DNA of 64,000 bases from Candidatus Hydrogenedentota bacterium (GCA_018056705.1 JAGPFE010000014.1:1-64000); one strand, 5' to 3'; shown: positions 44,378 through 53,921, counted from the first letter of the stretch. Made by a program: numbers and translations. The notes: generated by a model not told the origin, from the sequence alone.

Positions 44378-46414
44378 TTACTTGAACCAGGGTAGCCCGA
44401 TAGAAAACAACCGGGCATCATCCGGATCGGTAGGATCGGTCCCGATCATGTACTCCCAACGGTCGCTGACGCCATCCCCGTCGGTATCCTGCCAGAGGGG
44501 ATTGGTAGGATATCCCCTGGAAGCAAAGATTTCTTCCCCGTCCGTCAGGCCATCGCCATCCGTATCAGCCCTGAGCGGATCGGTGACGTACCCGTAATAT
44601 CCCGCGACCTCGGCGTCATCAAAAATACCGTCGCCATCGCTGTCCACCTCGTCATCCTCGATCGTGACGGCGTACTGGGTCGATCCGTTCCCAGTCCACA
44701 GGCAGGCATCCAGTGGCGTAATCTCCAGGACAAGAGCGCGGGACGCGTCCTGAACGACGTTGTTTACGGCGGTCAGCGTGAACGAGCAGGACGACATGCC
44801 CGCGGGAATCTCGATCACCGGCGGTAACGGCTGATAATCCACGCCCGGCTGCGCAGTGCCTCCGACCTGAACGACGGCCAGTTGACGGGGCACGAGCGTC
44901 ACGCGGGAAAGTTGTAACATCACCTGGACCGACCCATTCTCTGGCATTGTCGTTCCCGATCCGGCGAACGCCACGGTTGGCGGTTCCAGGTAACTGCCGA
45001 TCACCAGGTAACTCTGATCGAATCGGCCGAAATAATCCGGCTCCAGGGGCTCGGTACACGAAGCCGTCCCCCCCCACAACTGGCCGATAATCTGGGCGGT
45101 ACCACTGAAAAACAGGGGACTTCCCGAAGAACCTGGCTCGGTGGTCCCCTGGTTCCAGATTACCCGGTGGTACAGCGTAGGCTGGGGATTACCCGCCTGG
45201 TTCAGTGTCCCGTAACTGATCCGCTTGTAATCGCCGCGGGGATGATGAATGCAGGTGACGGCGGCACCATTCGGTGGCATATCCGTGGTCCATCCCAGCC
45301 TGGTCAGCCCCGCGGGAGGATCCTGCCGAAGCCGCAACAGGGTAACGTCACTACCGAGACCGGAATACCCGGAGCCTCCAACCCCCGCGAGATAGTCGGA
45401 CCCGCCAGTCGTCCGGGGCACGGTCAGAATCGAGGGGGGCATTCCATTACACGTGGAGGTCTGGTACAACCAGTAGAATTCCAGGTTTTCGGCTCCCCTC
45501 GTACCCGTCTGCCCCCGCACGCAATGATTGGCCGTGAGCACAAGGGGGGAATTTTCACAGGTATCCAGGCTGACAATCAGCGAACAGGTACAGAAGAGCA
45601 CGCCGGTACTGTCTATGGTTCCCAGTCCACCCACGCCACTGAGCATGGACGCCCATGGTTCCGAAGCACAGGACGCGTCGATGTTGCAGGACCCTGCCGC
45701 CTTCGCCTCGGCCACGGGATCACGGTAGATATGGGCGATCTTGACAAGGCTCCCCGACAGGGCGGCCTTATTCGCGCCCGGCCGCGCGTGAAAGACCAGC
45801 CAGATTTCCTGGCCCGCGCAGGAGGGGCCCCACCACAAAGGCTCCGGGAACGCCTCCGGCGGAACACACGCAATCCCCGCGCCCGTGGACGAGTCTACTA
45901 TCCACGCCGTCACACCCGTCGGCATCACAAGGGAGGTAAAGCCGAAACGCATGCCCAGGGCTTCCCCTGATATCACGGAAAACGCGGCCACAAACGAGCC
46001 ATCCGCCAGCAGCGTCCAGGACAAGGTTTCACCAGAAAACTCGAACGGCGCGGGAAGATCCCGGAGAATACCGATACGTAAAGTCCCTTTCTCTTCACTG
46101 GATTCCCGCTTGGCGTCTTCCGCCCTGAGAACCGACCGGTCTGGAGCCCCTAGCGCCACCACGACAGGCACATCCGACTTGGCAGACCGAAGACTGGACC
46201 ACCATGGCAAGGCCCGTAACGCCGGTTCAGCACCGGTAGCCACCCCTCCCAGTCGAGCCTCTGCTGAGACCTTTTTTAGCATTTCCGCGGGCCAGGCCAA
46301 ACCGCCACCCAGGAGTATCGCAATGAATACCACCAGGATCGCTCTACCTGGCGTGATACCACCTTTATCCCCCCTGTGTAACCACGTACCACCTTCCCGG
46401 AACGGTTGCCTCAT
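44378..46414 (-). CDS. Secreted trypsin-like serine protease with Calx-beta and calcium-binding C-terminal repeats
   Basis: About 678 residues from MRQPFREGGTWLHR, with a TTGGAG Shine-Dalgarno; the longer frame upstream is not supported. Signal peptide at about 22-42. The protease domain resembles lysyl endopeptidase-type S1 enzymes: LTANHC (histidine), GSDVTLLRL (aspartate) and GTTEPGSSGSPLFF (serine). A Calx-beta-like domain (VAFAGSGTTMPENGSVQVML) follows, then thrombospondin type 3-like repeats rich in DxDxDG (VDSDGDGIFDD, ADTDGDGLTDGEE, QDTDGDGVSDRWEY), typical of calcium-stabilised surface anchors. Confidence 0.85.
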   Translation of the reverse strand: MRQPFREGGTWLHRGDKGGITPGRAILVVFIAILLGGGLAWPAEMLKKVSAEARLGGVATGAEPALRALPWWSSLRSAKSDVPVVVALGAPDRSVLRAEDAKRESSEEKGTLRIGILRDLPAPFEFSGETLSWTLLADGSFVAAFSVISGEALGMRFGFTSLVMPTGVTAWIVDSSTGAGIACVPPEAFPEPLWWGPSCAGQEIWLVFHARPGANKAALSGSLVKIAHIYRDPVAEAKAAGSCNIDASCASEPWASMLSGVGGLGTIDSTGVLFCTCSLIVSLDTCENSPLVLTANHCVRGQTGTRGAENLEFYWLYQTSTCNGMPPSILTVPRTTGGSDYLAGVGGSGYSGLGSDVTLLRLRQDPPAGLTRLGWTTDMPPNGAAVTCIHHPRGDYKRISYGTLNQAGNPQPTLYHRVIWNQGTTEPGSSGSPLFFSGTAQIIGQLWGGTASCTEPLEPDYFGRFDQSYLVIGSYLEPPTVAFAGSGTTMPENGSVQVMLQLSRVTLVPRQLAVVQVGGTAQPGVDYQPLPPVIEIPAGMSSCSFTLTAVNNVVQDASRALVLEITPLDACLWTGNGSTQYAVTIEDDEVDSDGDGIFDDAEVAGYYGYVTDPLRADTDGDGLTDGEEIFASRGYPTNPLWQDTDGDGVSDRWEYMIGTDPTDPDDARLFSIGLPWFK

Positions 46415-46462
46415 GTTTATTTTCTCCAAGGGGAGCCTGCCGTCTGACCTGCCTTTTCTTTT

Positions 46463-46468
46463 ATTATA
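46463..46468 (-). promoter_or_regulatory. Possible -10 box of the protease gene
   Basis: A perfect TATAAT on the minus strand (46468-46463), about 50 bases upstream of the start. No good -35 hexamer is visible. Confidence 0.4.
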
Positions 46469-46590
46469 CCCGCAAAAAAAGGGGCCTGTTGGATGTAACG
46501 AATGGTGGCCCTCGCGTCTTCCTGTTTCAGGGAAAGAAGGACCGGTACGTGATTGTTTAGTATGATGCGGAATGATAAAGGAGATGACGC

Positions 46591-47763
46591 GTGTCTGAAA
46601 GCAACGGCCACGGCCGATCGCGCATAGCCGCCCTGTACCAGTGGCTACAGCGGGCATACAGTGAAATTCCGTTCCGATACCTGCGCAATGGGTATTCTTT
46701 TCCTCCCTGGCATTACTACTTCGAGGTAACGCGCCGCTGCAACCTGCGATGCAAGATGTGCCAGTACATCGATTTTCTGGAAAACGTGCCCATCAGGAAA
46801 CAGATGGAAGGGGAACTGACCACGGAAGAATGGCATCGGGTCATAGACCAGGTACAGCGCTTCAGCCTGGTCACCTTCACGGGAGGAGAGCCCTTCGTCC
46901 GCAAGGATTTCATGGAACTGCTGGAACACGCGTCGCGCAGGGCACGCACCCACTTCGTGTCCAACACGACCATGCTTCCGGAAGACCGGGCCGAACGCAT
47001 CGTGGCCCTGGCGCCAAGACGTTTTGGAGGATTAGGGTTCAATTTCGCGGGCACTTCCATCGAGGCACCCGGAGAATTGCATGACCAGATCCGGAAAATG
47101 CGCGGGGCCTTTGATCGGTCCATGCGGGGCGTGCAGACCCTGCGCCGGATCCGGGACCTGTCCGGCAAACAGTGCCCGATGATTCACATCACCACCGTGA
47201 TTCAGCAGGATAATGTCCACGTGCTGCATGAGATGCCCCGGGTCGTCAGGGAATTCGGCGGAGACGTGCTGAACCTGGTCACCGAAACCCGCATGCATGA
47301 CCTTGAAGACCTTGGCACGCGCGACCCGGAATCCATCGAAGCGTCGGAAATCCGCTGGCCACGAGTAGACAGGCAACAACTGGCCGACGCGCTGGAAAGA
47401 ACGGAAGCGGCCGCCCGGGAAGCAGGCGTGGAACTGCGACTGCCGAGAATGCCCCGGCAAGACCTGCTGGATTATTACGACGGCACGGGTATTAACCTTA
47501 AAAATTACGAGTGCCGCAACGCGTGGAATACCCTGATCGTGGGGCGCACGGGAGACGCTTACCCCTGCTGGATAATCAAGGTCGGGAACGTCCGGGAACA
47601 GACCCTGAAAGAAATCTGGAACAACGCGATCATGCGGAAATTTCGCCAGACCTGCCAGAAAAAACTGTTTGCCATGTGCCCGGGATGCTGCTTTCTGGAC
47701 CATAAAAGTGGCGCAACCGCTCATCACCAGGCATCCACCGGGGTGGCCGCGGCGCAAGGGTAA
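46591..47763 (+). CDS. Radical SAM/SPASM domain protein
   Basis: 390 residues with GTG start and an AAAGGAG Shine-Dalgarno. The radical SAM cluster motif is CNLRCKMC (C50, C54, C57) after FEVTRR, and TFTGGEPFV follows. A SPASM-like C-terminal extension with several cysteines (CRNAWN, YPCWII, CQKKLFAMCPGCC) should hold auxiliary iron-sulfur clusters. No precursor peptide is seen, so it could act on a glycan, lipid or protein rather than a ribosomal peptide. It opens a group of surface-glycan-like genes, on the opposite strand to the rest. Confidence 0.88.
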   Translation: MSESNGHGRSRIAALYQWLQRAYSEIPFRYLRNGYSFPPWHYYFEVTRRCNLRCKMCQYIDFLENVPIRKQMEGELTTEEWHRVIDQVQRFSLVTFTGGEPFVRKDFMELLEHASRRARTHFVSNTTMLPEDRAERIVALAPRRFGGLGFNFAGTSIEAPGELHDQIRKMRGAFDRSMRGVQTLRRIRDLSGKQCPMIHITTVIQQDNVHVLHEMPRVVREFGGDVLNLVTETRMHDLEDLGTRDPESIEASEIRWPRVDRQQLADALERTEAAAREAGVELRLPRMPRQDLLDYYDGTGINLKNYECRNAWNTLIVGRTGDAYPCWIIKVGNVREQTLKEIWNNAIMRKFRQTCQKKLFAMCPGCCFLDHKSGATAHHQASTGVAAAQG

Positions 47764-47768
47764 CAGGA

Positions 47769-49139
47769 CTACAAGGGACGCTCCGCCACGATCAGGTAGG
47801 CGCGGTTTCCATAGCGGCTTTCAATCTCAGGGGGATAGATCGACCGACGTACTTCCCTGATCAGCCAGCCCGCGTGACGCACGATACTGCACATTTCTGA
47901 AACGCTCCTGTAGAGCGCGATGTAGTGTCCGCCAATCTCGGGTGAATAGTTATCCACCAGCAGCCGCAGGTACCGGTCCTGGGGCGGTTCAGCAGCCTTG
48001 ATCACCAGTTTCCGCGCTTTCAGACCAAACAGGTTTCTATGCAACGTCTCATCGTGAATAATATAAATTGCCCATCCCATGGCAAGAGCAATATCGTCGC
48101 AATCATCGGTGTCCTGGCATTGCTGATTCCATGCTTCCAGGGTACCATTAAAACACTGCACGCGGGAATCTCCCTGGAATTTTTGCTCGAGACGGGCAAT
48201 CCAGCGCGGGTTTGGTTCAACAGCCCGGTACCGTGATGGAGAGTGCTGTTGCAGGATGGCCTCCATCAACTGGCCTTCGCCAGGACCGATTTCCAGAAAC
48301 TTCTGGCCGTCTTTTACCAGGTCCAGCACGATATCAATGTCGTGGCGCAATTGCGCCTGCTTGTCAAAACTGAACCTGGGATATGCGTTCTGGGCAACCC
48401 AGAATGAAAGGGCCCTGACTTCCAGTTCCCTTGCCCTCTGATCCCAGAAATTAACGAGTTCACGGGCATCCTCGGGGGTATCGATTTCGTAAGTTACGGG
48501 GAGTTCAATTTCTTCCCACTCCAGGGGCGGGTCAGCCATGGTCAAGTCACTGATGCACTGGTACAGAAGCGGGTAACCCCGCGTCCTGCCATATTCCAGA
48601 AGACGCTTTAAATCATTCGTCGTCCACCGTTCTATGCAACTCCACACTCGGAAAGAATTCATCCCGTGATGCCAGTATCGAAGTTGACGATCCTGCACCA
48701 CGAAAGTATGCTCATTGACAGGATAACCCGGTGGCGATGAAAAGCATGCTATCGCGTTGCCATCTACCTCTTTGAGCGGCAGTAACCCGGTACGCTCCGG
48801 CACGCAGACGTCACCATCCAGTCGGATCACGTGATCGGATGCCACGTGCGTGAGCCCCACTTCCACGGTTTCAAGAATATTCCTGGTCTGAACCGGAACG
48901 GCGCGTAACTCCATGTCACGAAATCGTTCCGAGACGCGTTCAAGTTCCGCGGGAATCTGCCAGTCCTTCCGGGGATACAGGACAACTACCCGGCTTATCC
49001 CCAGTTCCTGTAACGCGTCCAGCTGGTACCAGAGTATCGTCTTGTCCGTGTGAATGTCCCGGAACATGCTTTTCCGCATGTAAAACCCCATGGGTCCCAT
49101 GCGGGAGCCTTGTCCCGCGCTGCATATGATCGCGTCCAT
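47769..49139 (-). CDS. Sugar nucleotidyltransferase-methyltransferase fusion
   Basis: 456 residues. The N-terminal half (about 1-225) is an NTP transferase: SAGQGSRMGPMGFYMRKSM is a variant of the GxGTRL...K motif, and DGDVCV is the metal-binding region. The C-terminal half (about 270-440) is a class I methyltransferase with FLEIGPGEGQLMEAI and the downstream acidic AVEPNP. Such a fusion would activate and methylate the same or consecutive sugar or alditol moieties. It lies 15 bases before the transferase-like gene on the same strand, and is convergent with the radical SAM gene. Confidence 0.82.
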   Translation of the reverse strand: MDAIICSAGQGSRMGPMGFYMRKSMFRDIHTDKTILWYQLDALQELGISRVVVLYPRKDWQIPAELERVSERFRDMELRAVPVQTRNILETVEVGLTHVASDHVIRLDGDVCVPERTGLLPLKEVDGNAIACFSSPPGYPVNEHTFVVQDRQLRYWHHGMNSFRVWSCIERWTTNDLKRLLEYGRTRGYPLLYQCISDLTMADPPLEWEEIELPVTYEIDTPEDARELVNFWDQRARELEVRALSFWVAQNAYPRFSFDKQAQLRHDIDIVLDLVKDGQKFLEIGPGEGQLMEAILQQHSPSRYRAVEPNPRWIARLEQKFQGDSRVQCFNGTLEAWNQQCQDTDDCDDIALAMGWAIYIIHDETLHRNLFGLKARKLVIKAAEPPQDRYLRLLVDNYSPEIGGHYIALYRSVSEMCSIVRHAGWLIREVRRSIYPPEIESRYGNRAYLIVAERPL

Positions 49140-49154
49140 GGCCCACCTCCTTCC

Positions 49155-50225
49155 TCACGCGCCCTTGACCTGCCGCAACCGATCCAGGATGATAGCCTCG
49201 ATGGGAGGCGGCCAGTCGTCCTGTATGCCATCCGGCGTGAAAAGCCACTGCCGGGCCATTTCCCGTATCGCCTGTTTCCTCAGGTCAGGATCCGCCTGTA
49301 ACACGCGGATCTTCTGGGCAAAATCTCCGGATGTCGTCACCATGACCGTGGGTATGATCTGGCCATTCGAGGGATTCCCCTTGTCAATCACCACGCGGCT
49401 CAGCACCGGAATGGTGGGGTGGGGCTTCTCCTCGATAAAAAAACGGCCACATTCTTCCGATGGGACTTCGGGGTGGGGGTACATCACGGGAACACATCCG
49501 TGAAACAGGGCCTCGACCAGGGCCGAGGATTTTCTGCTGAACCAGAACCCGGCAAGATACTGCGCGGATACGATTCCAAGAGGCCCCGCGAGATTCACGG
49601 GGGCGTTTACTACCCCCTCGCGCGCGACGGTTTCTTTCCAGGGTTTCTGAAACACCTTGTCAAAGAGACCGGCGTACGGAAACGGGGCGTTGGTGTAATA
49701 CAACGATTCCACGAGGATGGCATGTCGCCACTTATCCCACCGCGCGGCCTCCGGGGTCTCCATGAAACGCTTGAGATCGTCCGGCAGGGGGGCGTCTAAC
49801 TTGTACCAGCGGGCGGGTGTGAAACAGCGATTGGGAGCAACCGCGTCATGACGGTAAGCCCAGTGCTGTCGCGTAAAAACGAGCAGTTCATGGGGCTTAT
49901 CGGTCACCACGCAACCCTCCGGTTCCAGTGAGAAAAGATCGTGCTCAATGACGATGTTCAACCCCGCGGGAGAATTCTGGTAAAAGGGCACGATTCTGGG
50001 GTTCCCCACGTGCACACACCACACGATTATCACGGGACGCGCGTCATAAAGGGCGCGAATACCTGGCGCCACGTGACGTTCAAACAATTCTGGTGACTCG
50101 GTAAAATAGTCAGGAAAGGCCCAGATCTTCTGTCGTATCCCCTGGCGTTCCAGTTTTTCTATCACGTAAAGCAACGGCTTCAAAAAAGGTTCGTGCGCGA
50201 TCCATCCTATTTCAATCTGCTCCAT
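49155..50225 (-). CDS. Hypothetical protein, possibly glycosyl- or glycerophosphotransferase-like
   Basis: About 356 residues from MEQIEIGWIAHEPF; a longer frame to 50636 is antisense to the YfhO gene and is rejected. I do not recognise a family. The layout (an N-terminal alpha/beta domain with APGIRALYDARPVIIVWCVH, and a C-terminal one with SSALVEALFHGCVPVMYPH, resembling the donor-binding end of GT-B enzymes) suggests a glycosyltransferase or CDP-glycerol transferase-like fold. It sits between the nucleotidyltransferase fusion and a YfhO membrane protein. Confidence 0.6.
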   Translation of the reverse strand: MEQIEIGWIAHEPFLKPLLYVIEKLERQGIRQKIWAFPDYFTESPELFERHVAPGIRALYDARPVIIVWCVHVGNPRIVPFYQNSPAGLNIVIEHDLFSLEPEGCVVTDKPHELLVFTRQHWAYRHDAVAPNRCFTPARWYKLDAPLPDDLKRFMETPEAARWDKWRHAILVESLYYTNAPFPYAGLFDKVFQKPWKETVAREGVVNAPVNLAGPLGIVSAQYLAGFWFSRKSSALVEALFHGCVPVMYPHPEVPSEECGRFFIEEKPHPTIPVLSRVVIDKGNPSNGQIIPTVMVTTSGDFAQKIRVLQADPDLRKQAIREMARQWLFTPDGIQDDWPPPIEAIILDRLRQVKGA

Positions 50226-50257
50226 GGACGCTCTTTTCCTCTGGTAGAGAATACTGG

Positions 50258-52684
50258 CTACCCTTGGCGTAATATCGGCACGCGTACCGCTTTCCTTAAT
50301 CGTCTCGCGACCATCACGCACCCCATGACAACCATTCCGCACGAGACGCAGAAGGAGATAGCCATGCCCGCCTGCCAAGATACCGGCGCGTACCGGAATT
50401 CCACCTGGTGCTTCCCGGCCGGCAACGGCACACTTCGGAACACCGTGTACGCGGGAATCACCGGAGCGGGTTTTCCATCCACGCAGGCTTTCCAGCCAGG
50501 AAACCACGCGTCCGCGGTAACCAGCAAGGCGGGCGTGTCGCTTTCGGTCGCCACTACAACGTTGTTTATGGCGTACCGGAGAATCCGCGCCTCCCCCCCA
50601 TCGGATGGAACGGCGGCTTCCGGCATGCCAGGCCACTCCGGCGGCAACGCTTCAACCAGCGCGACGCGACCGGGATCAAATCCCGGCGTTTTCATCCGGA
50701 TGTACTGGCGTTCCAGGTCCGGTTCCGTTTCCACGCGATAGACTAATCGCGCCCAGGGCAATGCCTTCGGATCCCGCAACAACTCCAGGCCATCCAGCAG
50801 GGCCACTCGCTCCATGCGTTGATAGGCCGATTCCGGCATGATGGGCGGATACCGGGGATCGTTCACAAACCAGGCGATGGATGCCGCGGGTTCCATGGCG
50901 TCCCAGAATTCAGGACCCAGCGCGCGCTGAAACCGCCACATCCGTCCCGGGTACAGGCCATCGTACCCCACCCAGTCCATCACCCCAGCTGGGGTCAGCA
51001 CGCCCGCCACAATGCCCCCTTCGGACAGTCCCACCCGGACGGGAAGTTCCAGTTGCTTCAGTCGCTGCACCAGGGCGGTCTCCGGGTAGAACCAGCGTTT
51101 CGGTGAAGTCGGCAACTCCAACCGCAGGGCGCGGGTGGCATCCAATACCACCACCAGGCCGAACAGCACCGGCAGTAAACGCTTAAACCAGCCGCCGCGC
51201 CGCCCCAGTCCACGGGCCAGGGAGGCAAGCCCGACCAGGGCCAGGGACAGCATCATCCAGCCGGTGCCGATGATGACCTCACGACGAACCACCGCGTCCT
51301 CTCCGACCATACGTAGAACGGCATGATGAAACCAATAACAGCCCACGGCAAACATAAGCCACGCCGCGCCCCACGCCAGGCATACGCCCACGTGTCTCGG
51401 TGAAATCCTGCCGGAAAAAAGCCGGTCCAGCCCTAACGCCCCCAGTAGCGGGAGCGCAAAAATCAGGAACACGGCGTGATAACACCAGAGCATGGAACGA
51501 AACATGGGCAGTCGATTCAGCCAGGCCATCGCTCCCATATCCAGCGCGGCCACCGCGGACACGACGGCGCCCACCGCGAGGGCAAGGGTCATTATCGCGT
51601 CTGGAGACCGCTCCCGAACCCGAGTCCACGCGTTCTGAAAGGCCAGGGGCAACGCGATCAGCGCTACCGTCCCCGCGTACAACATCATCTCAACGTGGGA
51701 ATTGATGTTACCCCAGTAATTCTTTTCCGCGAAGGAGCCCAGAAAACGGGGAAACGCCACGCAAACCAGGGAAGTCAGGCCGTAATAGAACCGCTCCTCG
51801 TTCTGGCGTTCGAAAAAGGTGCTGGAATGCAGCAGGTATTCAAGGAAAGGCAGCCACTGCACTGCCGTCAACCCCAGGGCAATCACGGAAGCAATCGCCA
51901 GCCCCACGACCGGTCGGATGACCCCTTCCCCCACTCCCGCGTTCCATACCAGGCGAAGGAAAACGTAAAACCCCAGCACCCAGCAGAACGCGAACGCCGT
52001 TTCCGGATGACCGGCCAGCAGCATCCACGCGACGCCCGCGCCGAAAAAGGCCGGACCTGAAATCGACCGGCTATTCCTCAGGCAACGTTCCGCTCCCATA
52101 AAGGTGATGGGAAACGCGATGGCCACATCCGTCAGCGACCAGTACGACCACAGGAGACAGTAAGGCGCGGCCAGCCACATCAGGGAATACAGGGATGCCG
52201 CGGGCACGCCAAGGCGCAACTGCCGGGCCGTAAGCCACGCCACCATCCCGCACAGCCAGAGTTTCAGGAGAATGAAGCATGATACCGCCACCTCCAGGGG
52301 AAGCCAGGCCAGCAGCATCCGCGGTGGCAGAAACACCGCCGACTGGCAGTTCGCCAGCAGGGGCATGCCACCAAACTGGTAGGGATTCCACAACGGCCAT
52401 TCCCCCTGGGAAAAGGACCGCTGAACCAGGCTGTACTGGGGAATGAAAAACGTGATGACATCGGACATCAGCCGCATGGGGATGCCTTCGGGGGTTCCCC
52501 CCGACGCGCCCAGCCAGGGTTGCACATCCCTCAGGGCGATGGTGGGCGCTATGGTCTCTCCCCGGAAAAAATACCCGGGAAACACGAGGACCAGCGCGCC
52601 CAGCAGGATCATCGCCTGAAATAATGCCAGGCGCCCTTCCCGCCACGGGAGAACCTTTTCATTTTGCATTGTTTCCCGTCCCAT
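50258..52684 (-). CDS. YfhO-family multi-spanning membrane protein
   Basis: 808 residues. About 12 hydrophobic segments fill the first two thirds (for example LALFQAMILLGALVLVFPGYFF), with a soluble C-terminal beta-rich domain ending in PLPAGKHQVEFRYAPVS. YfhO proteins resemble GT-C glycosyltransferases that put sugars on teichoic or lipid acceptors. Two starts are possible (52684, 52669); 52684 has an AAGGA Shine-Dalgarno. It is transcribed with the two genes downstream on the minus strand. Confidence 0.85.
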   Translation of the reverse strand: MGRETMQNEKVLPWREGRLALFQAMILLGALVLVFPGYFFRGETIAPTIALRDVQPWLGASGGTPEGIPMRLMSDVITFFIPQYSLVQRSFSQGEWPLWNPYQFGGMPLLANCQSAVFLPPRMLLAWLPLEVAVSCFILLKLWLCGMVAWLTARQLRLGVPAASLYSLMWLAAPYCLLWSYWSLTDVAIAFPITFMGAERCLRNSRSISGPAFFGAGVAWMLLAGHPETAFAFCWVLGFYVFLRLVWNAGVGEGVIRPVVGLAIASVIALGLTAVQWLPFLEYLLHSSTFFERQNEERFYYGLTSLVCVAFPRFLGSFAEKNYWGNINSHVEMMLYAGTVALIALPLAFQNAWTRVRERSPDAIMTLALAVGAVVSAVAALDMGAMAWLNRLPMFRSMLWCYHAVFLIFALPLLGALGLDRLFSGRISPRHVGVCLAWGAAWLMFAVGCYWFHHAVLRMVGEDAVVRREVIIGTGWMMLSLALVGLASLARGLGRRGGWFKRLLPVLFGLVVVLDATRALRLELPTSPKRWFYPETALVQRLKQLELPVRVGLSEGGIVAGVLTPAGVMDWVGYDGLYPGRMWRFQRALGPEFWDAMEPAASIAWFVNDPRYPPIMPESAYQRMERVALLDGLELLRDPKALPWARLVYRVETEPDLERQYIRMKTPGFDPGRVALVEALPPEWPGMPEAAVPSDGGEARILRYAINNVVVATESDTPALLVTADAWFPGWKACVDGKPAPVIPAYTVFRSVPLPAGKHQVEFRYAPVSWQAGMAISFCVSCGMVVMGCVMVARRLRKAVRVPILRQG

Positions 52685-52852
52685 GAATGGTCCTTACCAT
52701 TACTTTAAAATAACGGGGAATCCCAAAAGAAATCACTCGTGTTTTTATGCTTTACCATGCCCCTATACTTCCGTTCAATTAATAAACAAATATTAATCAT
52801 GCAAAACATTTGGTTTTTCGCTTTTTATCTGCCGGATTTTCGGGAAACAGAC

Positions 52853-52881
52853 TTGACTTTGACACTTCTCATCTGTAACAA
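52853..52881 (+). promoter_or_regulatory. Sigma70 promoter of the candidate small RNA
   Basis: TTGACT (52853-52858) and TAACAA (52876-52881) are separated by 17 bases in an AT-rich region. Start expected near 52888. Confidence 0.6.
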
Positions 52882-52887
52882 TTACCA

Positions 52888-52990
52888 TGAAAGTGGTACC
52901 CGGTGGGAAGCACTGCAACGGCTGATGGGCACAGGCCGCCACGATACTTCCAGTTAACTGGAAAGTTGGTCGTGGCGGTCACTCATTTTT
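52888..52990 (+). ncRNA. Candidate small RNA (about 100 nt)
   Basis: A sigma70 promoter lies just before, and a strong hairpin followed by a T-run ends it. No plausible reading frame with a Shine-Dalgarno lies between. I do not recognise it as tmRNA, 6S, SRP or RNase P RNA. The 3' half folds into ggccgccacga / tcgtggcggtc (52934-52944, 52970-52980) with an inner tccagtt/aactgga palindrome (52949-52962). It could also be a leader for the rhomboid gene at 53112, with the hairpin acting as an attenuator. Confidence 0.5.
52934..52990 (+). terminator. Intrinsic terminator closing the candidate small RNA
   Basis: An 11-bp stem with one G-U pair (52934-52944 with 52970-52980) is followed by actcattttt. 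Confidence 0.75.
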
Positions 52991-53111
52991 AAAACGGCAA
53001 GTCATCACCACTACCCGCGGAATGAACGGGGTGAGGTGCCGCCGGCCCATGAATCCTGATAAAATCCCCTCGTATCGCAGCATGATTTTCGCGCGGGATG
53101 GAGCCGTTGAC

Positions 53112-53918
53112 ATGGCGCAAGGGAATCCCTGGACCCGATCAGGTTGGACGGGCAGCAACCCGTTCAGTTTCATGGAGCCCCGGATTACCAAGGGGGTTCG
53201 TTTCCTGATCATCGCGACGGGCGTGTGTTTCGCCGCGCAACTGGTATTGGAAATGGTCACCGGAGTCGTCGGGTTGGGTGATCTGCCTTCCTTCGTGCTT
53301 GGTTTCAATCCGGGCCTGTTCATGCGGGGCATGGTCTGGCAGCCCTTCTCGTACATGTTTCTTCATGCCGGGCTTATGCACCTGGCCTTCAACATGCTCT
53401 GGCTTTACCTGTTTGGTCCGGAAGTGGAACGATTGCTGGGTACCCGACAGTTCTATTTTTTTTATGTCACCTGCGGTGTCCTGGGCGTGCTGACTACCCT
53501 GGTCAGCCTTGCGGTTTTTGGCCACAATCCCGTGGTGGTCGGGGCAAGTGGCTCGATAATGGGGTTGCTGGTCGCCTTCGCCATGATCGATCCTGACCGG
53601 GAGTTTGTGCTGTTTCCCCTCCCCGTAACGCTCAGCGCGCGGGGCCTGGTGTTCGTGGTCATCGTGTTAAACATCCTGCAGGGCGTACAGGGCGGGCAGA
53701 ATTCCGTGGAAACCCACCTGGGTGGGCTTGCCGCGGGGTACCTGCTCATGCGGCTCATACCGGCCTACCATCGATGGCGTCGATCACGGATGCTGAGAAA
53801 CGTTCCACCCCCACCGACCCAGCCCGATGCCTCCGCGTTTCACGGTGATACTGATGATCTGGACGATATCCTGGACTTTCGCAGGAAACCACGCCCGCCC
53901 CGGGATGAAGAGTGGTAA
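53112..53918 (+). CDS. Rhomboid-family intramembrane serine protease
   Basis: About 268 residues from MAQGNPWTRSG with a GGAG Shine-Dalgarno; a start at 53022 is also open. Six membrane segments are visible. The catalytic serine is in VVGASGSIMG, the histidine in ETHLGGLAAGYL, and the HAGLMHLAFNM loop matches the family. The C-terminal 60 residues are cytoplasmic and rich in proline and charge. A J-domain gene follows three bases later. Confidence 0.93.
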   Translation: MAQGNPWTRSGWTGSNPFSFMEPRITKGVRFLIIATGVCFAAQLVLEMVTGVVGLGDLPSFVLGFNPGLFMRGMVWQPFSYMFLHAGLMHLAFNMLWLYLFGPEVERLLGTRQFYFFYVTCGVLGVLTTLVSLAVFGHNPVVVGASGSIMGLLVAFAMIDPDREFVLFPLPVTLSARGLVFVVIVLNILQGVQGGQNSVETHLGGLAAGYLLMRLIPAYHRWRRSRMLRNVPPPPTQPDASAFHGDTDDLDDILDFRRKPRPPRDEEW

Positions 53919-53921
53919 GCC

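Larger units (their letters stand above)
52685..53111. other. AT-rich intergenic region with small-RNA candidate
   Basis: About 427 bases. The left 150 bases are strikingly AT-rich compared with the surrounding DNA and include the minus-strand YfhO leader. The rest contains the promoter, RNA candidate and terminator listed separately, then the rhomboid leader. No protein gene is supported; a 72-residue frame at 52739-52957 lacks a ribosome-binding site and similarity. Confidence 0.6.

Noticed and set aside
52739..52957. Possible 72-residue gene
   Set aside because: It spans the small-RNA promoter, has odd low-complexity composition and no ribosome-binding site.
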